From assembly GCA_963819475.1 (NCBI GenBank), contig CAWFWE010000003.1, positions 310,001 to 374,000 on the forward strand: a DNA stretch of 64,000 nucleotides, written 5' to 3'. The notes beneath the pieces are model-generated. The model did no database searches. It saw nothing but the letters and a program-made list of their open reading frames with translations, and was not told where the DNA came from. A program made the position numbers and the translations under genes. The stretch is from DASUAS01 sp963819475. GTDB taxonomy: Bacteria > Actinomycetota > Acidimicrobiia > IMCC26256 > DASPTH01. Positions 60,940 through 64,000 of this stretch are shown in pieces (the stretch's first letter is position 1; each line of letters starts with the position of its first letter).

Positions 60940-61623
60940 ATGGTGGGCGGGATGCTCGTGCTCGCGCACCGGGGCGCCAACCGGCAGGCGCCCGAGAACA
61001 CCGTTCCCGCCATGGTGCGGGCGCTCGAGGTCGGCGCCGACGGCGTGGAGCTCGACGTCCGCCGCACCGCCGACGGCGCGCTGGCGGTCCGCCACGACGT
61101 GGAGACCCCGGTTGGGCCGGTGACCGGGCTCACCCGGGCCGAGCTCGCGGTCGCCCTGCCCGAGGTCCCGGTGCTCGAGGCGGTCCTCGACGTCTGCCGG
61201 GGCCGGCTGGTCAACGTCGAGGTCAAGGACCCGGACCCGCGGGCAGTGGACGCGCTGGTGGCCCTCCTCGAGGCCCGGGGCGGGGCGGACACGGTGTTGG
61301 TGTCGTCGTTCCACCTCCCCGCCGTCGACCGGGTGCGCGACCTGGCGCCCGAGGTCCCGTCGGCCTTCCTGTCGTTCGGCCTCGATCCCCTCGAGGCCCT
61401 CGACACCGCCCGCGAGCACGGCCACGACGCGCTCCACCCCGACGTGTGGACGCTGCTCCAGGGCGACCCGGCCGAGGTGGCCGAGCGGGCGCACGGGGAC
61501 GGCATGCGGGTGAACGTGTGGACGGTGAACGAGGCCGACCACCTGCTGCGCCTGCGTGACGCCGGCATCGACGGCGTCCTCACCGACGTGCCCGACCTCG
61601 CCCGCGAGGTGCTCAGGGCGTGA
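60940..61623 (+). CDS. Glycerophosphodiester phosphodiesterase
   Basis: A 227-residue GDPD TIM-barrel enzyme. Catalytic and metal residues are LAHRGANRQAPENT, GADGVELDVRRTADG (Glu-Asp pair) and VRHDVET, with the later VNVEVKDPDP and WTVNEADH. It hydrolyses glycerophosphodiesters to glycerol 3-phosphate and an alcohol. The in-frame ATG at 60952 is an alternative start. It overlaps the convergent diacylglycerol kinase gene by 11 nt. Confidence 0.92.
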   Translation: MVGGMLVLAHRGANRQAPENTVPAMVRALEVGADGVELDVRRTADGALAVRHDVETPVGPVTGLTRAELAVALPEVPVLEAVLDVCRGRLVNVEVKDPDPRAVDALVALLEARGGADTVLVSSFHLPAVDRVRDLAPEVPSAFLSFGLDPLEALDTAREHGHDALHPDVWTLLQGDPAEVAERAHGDGMRVNVWTVNEADHLLRLRDAGIDGVLTDVPDLAREVLRA

Positions 61624-62552
61624 CGACGGTGAGGCAGTCGGGGCGGTGGCTGATCTCGAGCTGCGCCACCTCGCCCAGGTAGTCGCCGTCCACCTGCCAG
61701 GGGAACGGGGCGTCGCCCCTGACCGACACGCTCCCGACGTCGGCGACCTGCACGATCTCGGGCGAGGTGGCCAGGAAGGTGATCTTGCCGACGGCCGAGG
61801 CGGCGGCCCGGAGCACCAGCGGCAGCCGCAGGCTCGTCAGCACGGTGACGGTGAGCGCGGCGTCGAGCGAGGCGTCCGGCGCGATGCGCAGCGGGCGGTG
61901 GCCGACGTACGCGTACGGATCGGAGTTGGAGATCACCGCGTAGGGCCCGAGCGCGACCACGTCGTCACCCGGGGCGGTGCCGGTGGCGGCCCGGAATTGG
62001 ATCCGCGACGCGCGGTCGTAGTGGCGCAGCCAGGTGTCGACGGTCGCCACCGCGAAGGCGGGGTGGGCGAAGTGTCGCTTCAGGTACGAGCGGGCCTCCA
62101 TGCGGCGGATGATGGCGGCGTCGAAGCCGACGCCGAGGTGGAACAGGAAGTACCGCTCGACCTGCGTGGGCGACACCGCCGCGCCGAGCCCGATACGGCG
62201 GCGTGACCCGCCCCGGAGCGACTCCACCAGCTGGTGGGCGGCGTCCTCGGGCGCGTAGGCGACGCCGAGGGTGCGCGCGAACACGTTCGTGGACCCGCCG
62301 GGCAGCGGCGCCAGGGCCACGTCGGACCCGGCCAGCCCGCCGGCGGCCTCGTTGAGCGTGCCGTCCCCCGCGAGGACGGCGACGACGTCGTACGCCTCCC
62401 GCACCGCGTCGCGTGTCAGCTCGACCGCGTGATCCCGGCGCGTCGTCTCCACCACGTCGGTGGCGAACGCCTCGCGCAGGATGCGCTCCACGCCCACGCG
62501 CGCGGGTGGTCACGGACGACGCGGCCGGGTTGACCAGGAGGAGCACGCGCAC
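61613..62552 (-). CDS. Diacylglycerol kinase family protein, frameshifted near the N-terminus
   Basis: About 313 residues once restored. GTG 62552 begins VRVLLLVNPAASSVTTRAR, the usual lipid-kinase start. The rest continues in another frame with VGVERILREAFATDVVETT, AVLAGDGTLNEAAGGL, PLPGGSTNVFARTLG, FLFHLGVGFDAAII and WQVDGDYLG. The break is at the (CG)4 run 62497-62504; adding one CG gives TTRARVGVERIL. It phosphorylates diacylglycerol or a related lipid using the GGDGT-like loop. Confidence 0.83.
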
Positions 62553-62576
62553 GGCGGCGAACCCTATCGTCAATGC

Positions 62577-63311
62577 GTGAACGTCCCGCGGGTGAACGCC
62601 CGGCACGAGCCCCGTCCTGCCGCGCTGCGCGCGCTCGACCGGGAGATCGTCGGGTGCCAGGCGTGCCCCCGCCTGGTGGAGTGGCGCGAGCAGGTCGCCC
62701 GGGAGAAGCGGGCGTCGTTCCGTGACGACGACTACTGGGGCCGGCCGGTCACCGGGTTCGGCGATCCGCACGCGCGGGTGCTCATCGCCGGCCTGGCCCC
62801 CGCCGCGCACGGGGCCAACCGCACCGGTCGCGTGTTCACGGGCGACCGCTCGGGCGACTTCCTGTTCGCGTCGTTGTTCCGCACCGGGTTCGCCAACCAG
62901 CCGACCGCCACCTCGGCCGACGACGGCCTGGCGCTGCGCGACGCCTACATCAGCGCCGCGGTGCGGTGCGCGCCGCCGGCCAACAAGCCCACGCCGGCCG
63001 AGCGCGACCGGTGCCGGCCGTTCCTGGAACGGGAGCTCGCCCTGTTGGACTCGGTGGGCGTCGTGGTCGTGCTCGGCGCGTTCGCCTACGAGGCCATGGG
63101 CCGGGTGCTGGCCGCGGCCGGCGCCGCGCTCCCCGTGCCGCGCCCGAAGTTCGCCCACGGGATGGAGGTGCCGACGGCGCGGGCCGTCGTGCTCGGCTGC
63201 TACCACCCGTCGCAGCAGAACACGTTCACCGGTCGGCTCACGCCGCCGATGCTCGACGCGGTCTTTACCCGGGCCCGCGAGCTGGCCGGCGCGGTACCCT
63301 CGCGCCCGTGA
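62577..63311 (+). CDS. Family 5 uracil-DNA glycosylase (UDGb)
   Basis: A 244-residue base-excision repair enzyme. Cluster cysteines begin in VGCQACPRLVEWRE. The active-site motif is GLAPAAHGANRTGRVFTGD, where Ala-His replaces the catalytic Asp/Asn of families 1 and 4, as in family 5. RCAPPANKP and CYHPSQQNTFTG follow. It should excise uracil, hypoxanthine or other deaminated bases. Start GTG 62577 lies 24 nt from the divergent kinase gene. The stop overlaps dapA (GTGA). Confidence 0.92.
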   Translation: MNVPRVNARHEPRPAALRALDREIVGCQACPRLVEWREQVAREKRASFRDDDYWGRPVTGFGDPHARVLIAGLAPAAHGANRTGRVFTGDRSGDFLFASLFRTGFANQPTATSADDGLALRDAYISAAVRCAPPANKPTPAERDRCRPFLERELALLDSVGVVVVLGAFAYEAMGRVLAAAGAALPVPRPKFAHGMEVPTARAVVLGCYHPSQQNTFTGRLTPPMLDAVFTRARELAGAVPSRP

Positions 63312-64000
63312 CCTCCTCGCCCCAGCATGGAAGTCGACTGCTCGAGGGCGTCTACGTCCCGCTCATCACCCCGTTCGCGGCCGACGGCTCGGTCGCCCTC
63401 GACGCGGTCGAGCGCCTGAGCCACGAGTACCTCGACGCCGGCAGCGCCGGTATCGTCGCCCTCGGTACCACCGGCGAGTCGTCGGCGCTCGACGCCGCCG
63501 AGCAACGTGCGGTGATCGACACCTGCGCCCGCGTCTGCGCCGCGCACGACGCGCAGCTGATCGTCGGCGCGGGCACCAACAGCACCGCCAAGACCATCGC
63601 CGCGGTCGGGGCGCTCGCGGGGACGCGGGCCCTGGTTGCCGCGCTCATCGTCGTCCCCTATTACGTGCGCCCGTCGGAGGCCGGCGTCGTCGCGCACTTC
63701 CAGGCGGTCGCCGCCGCCAGCCCCGTGCCCGTCGTCGTCTACAACATCCCCGTCCGCACCGGCCGCAACCTCGGGCCCGCGGGGATGCTCGAGCTGGCGC
63801 GCCACCCGAAGATCGTCGGGGTGAAGCAGGCCGTGGGTGCGCTCGACTCCGACACGCTGGAGATCCTCGCCGGTGCGCCGCCCGAGTTCTCGGTGCTCGG
63901 TGGCGACGACCCGTTCCTCTTCCCCACGGTGCTGATGGGAGGTGCCGGCGCCATCTGCGCCAGCGCGCACGTCCTCACCGAGCGGTTCGTGGCGATGACC
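63308..64000 (+). CDS. dapA: 4-hydroxy-tetrahydrodipicolinate synthase, 5' part
   Basis: The visible 231 residues cover most of the enzyme, cut by the window end. Motifs are GVYVPLITPFAADGS, IVALGTTGESSALDAAEQ, VVYNIPVRTGRNL and the Schiff-base lysine in VGVKQAVGALD, with GGDDPFLFPTVLMGG after it. It condenses pyruvate with aspartate semialdehyde in lysine and cell-wall diaminopimelate synthesis. GTG 63308 overlaps the glycosylase stop. Confidence 0.88.
   Translation, partial: MTSSPQHGSRLLEGVYVPLITPFAADGSVALDAVERLSHEYLDAGSAGIVALGTTGESSALDAAEQRAVIDTCARVCAAHDAQLIVGAGTNSTAKTIAAVGALAGTRALVAALIVVPYYVRPSEAGVVAHFQAVAAASPVPVVVYNIPVRTGRNLGPAGMLELARHPKIVGVKQAVGALDSDTLEILAGAPPEFSVLGGDDPFLFPTVLMGGAGAICASAHVLTERFVAMT

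Noticed and set aside
1..64000. Prophage, insertion sequence, CRISPR or toxin-antitoxin system
   Set aside because: No transposase, integrase, Cas protein, regularly spaced palindromic repeat with unique spacers, or toxin-antitoxin pair was recognised. The tandem arrays have no variable spacers.

Overview
The window is high-GC, densely packed bacterial DNA with many GTG starts and 4-nt GTGA/ATGA stop-start overlaps. WhiB, DUF3107, a class E sortase, an F420-type LLM oxidoreductase, a pdtaS/whiB pair, a tandem ArsA pair and a SigB/SigF-family stress locus point to an actinobacterium. A lineage such as Acidimicrobiia is my inference. No rRNA, tRNA, CRISPR array, prophage or insertion sequence was recognised.

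Layout. 1-2690: lipoprotein fragment, ribB, two-component system. 2880-7345: thiamine operon on the minus strand (TPP riboswitch, thiamine pyrophosphokinase, thiB, thiP, thiQ). 7381-12911: HerA-like ATPase, histidine phosphatase, Leu/Glu-type dehydrogenase, beta-propeller lipoprotein, Nudix hydrolase. 13012-17683: CoxM/CoxS-type subunits without a large subunit, dienelactone hydrolase, CPBP membrane protein, deacetylase, phosphoribosyltransferase. 17729-23119: general-stress and partner-switching island with a SigB/F-family sigma factor, three RsbW-like proteins, two STAS proteins, a SpoIIE phosphatase, CsbD and another small stress-type protein. Three matching SigB/F-like promoters were found. 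An encapsulated-ferritin fossil lies at 23150-23392. 23588-34147: acyltransferase, TetR plus aldo/keto reductase, glycosyltransferase, two tandem HD-domain membrane proteins, DUF5317, sortase. 34252-40995: a complete System I cytochrome c maturation operon, ccmA to ccmH plus a CcmI-like TPR protein. 41452-46446: peptidyl-prolyl isomerase, DUF2236 protein, TauE/SafE exporter with Rrf2 regulator, mitochondrial-type aconitase. 46521-53450: CCAEP-tail radical SAM protein with an ATP-grasp partner, then an Fe-S assembly cluster (NfuA-like, cysteine desulfurase, SufR-like regulator, Mrp). 53443-64000: LLM oxidoreductase, phosphatase, epimerase, DUF3107, two ArsA-type ATPases, pdtaS, WhiB, GDPD, diacylglycerol kinase, family 5 uracil-DNA glycosylase and the start of dapA.

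Two signals stand out. First, short tandem repeats made of 19-codon mini-ORFs sit exactly at gene junctions. A 56-bp unit occurs three times between ccmA and ccmB and three times between the two ArsA genes. It keeps the GTGA coupling at every boundary. A different 63-bp unit occurs eight times after the ccm operon. Second, nine otherwise well-conserved genes carry one frameshift each. Five, and possibly six, are repaired by adding or removing exactly one CG dinucleotide in a short alternating CG run. Either the assembly has a systematic indel error, or these are contingency loci.
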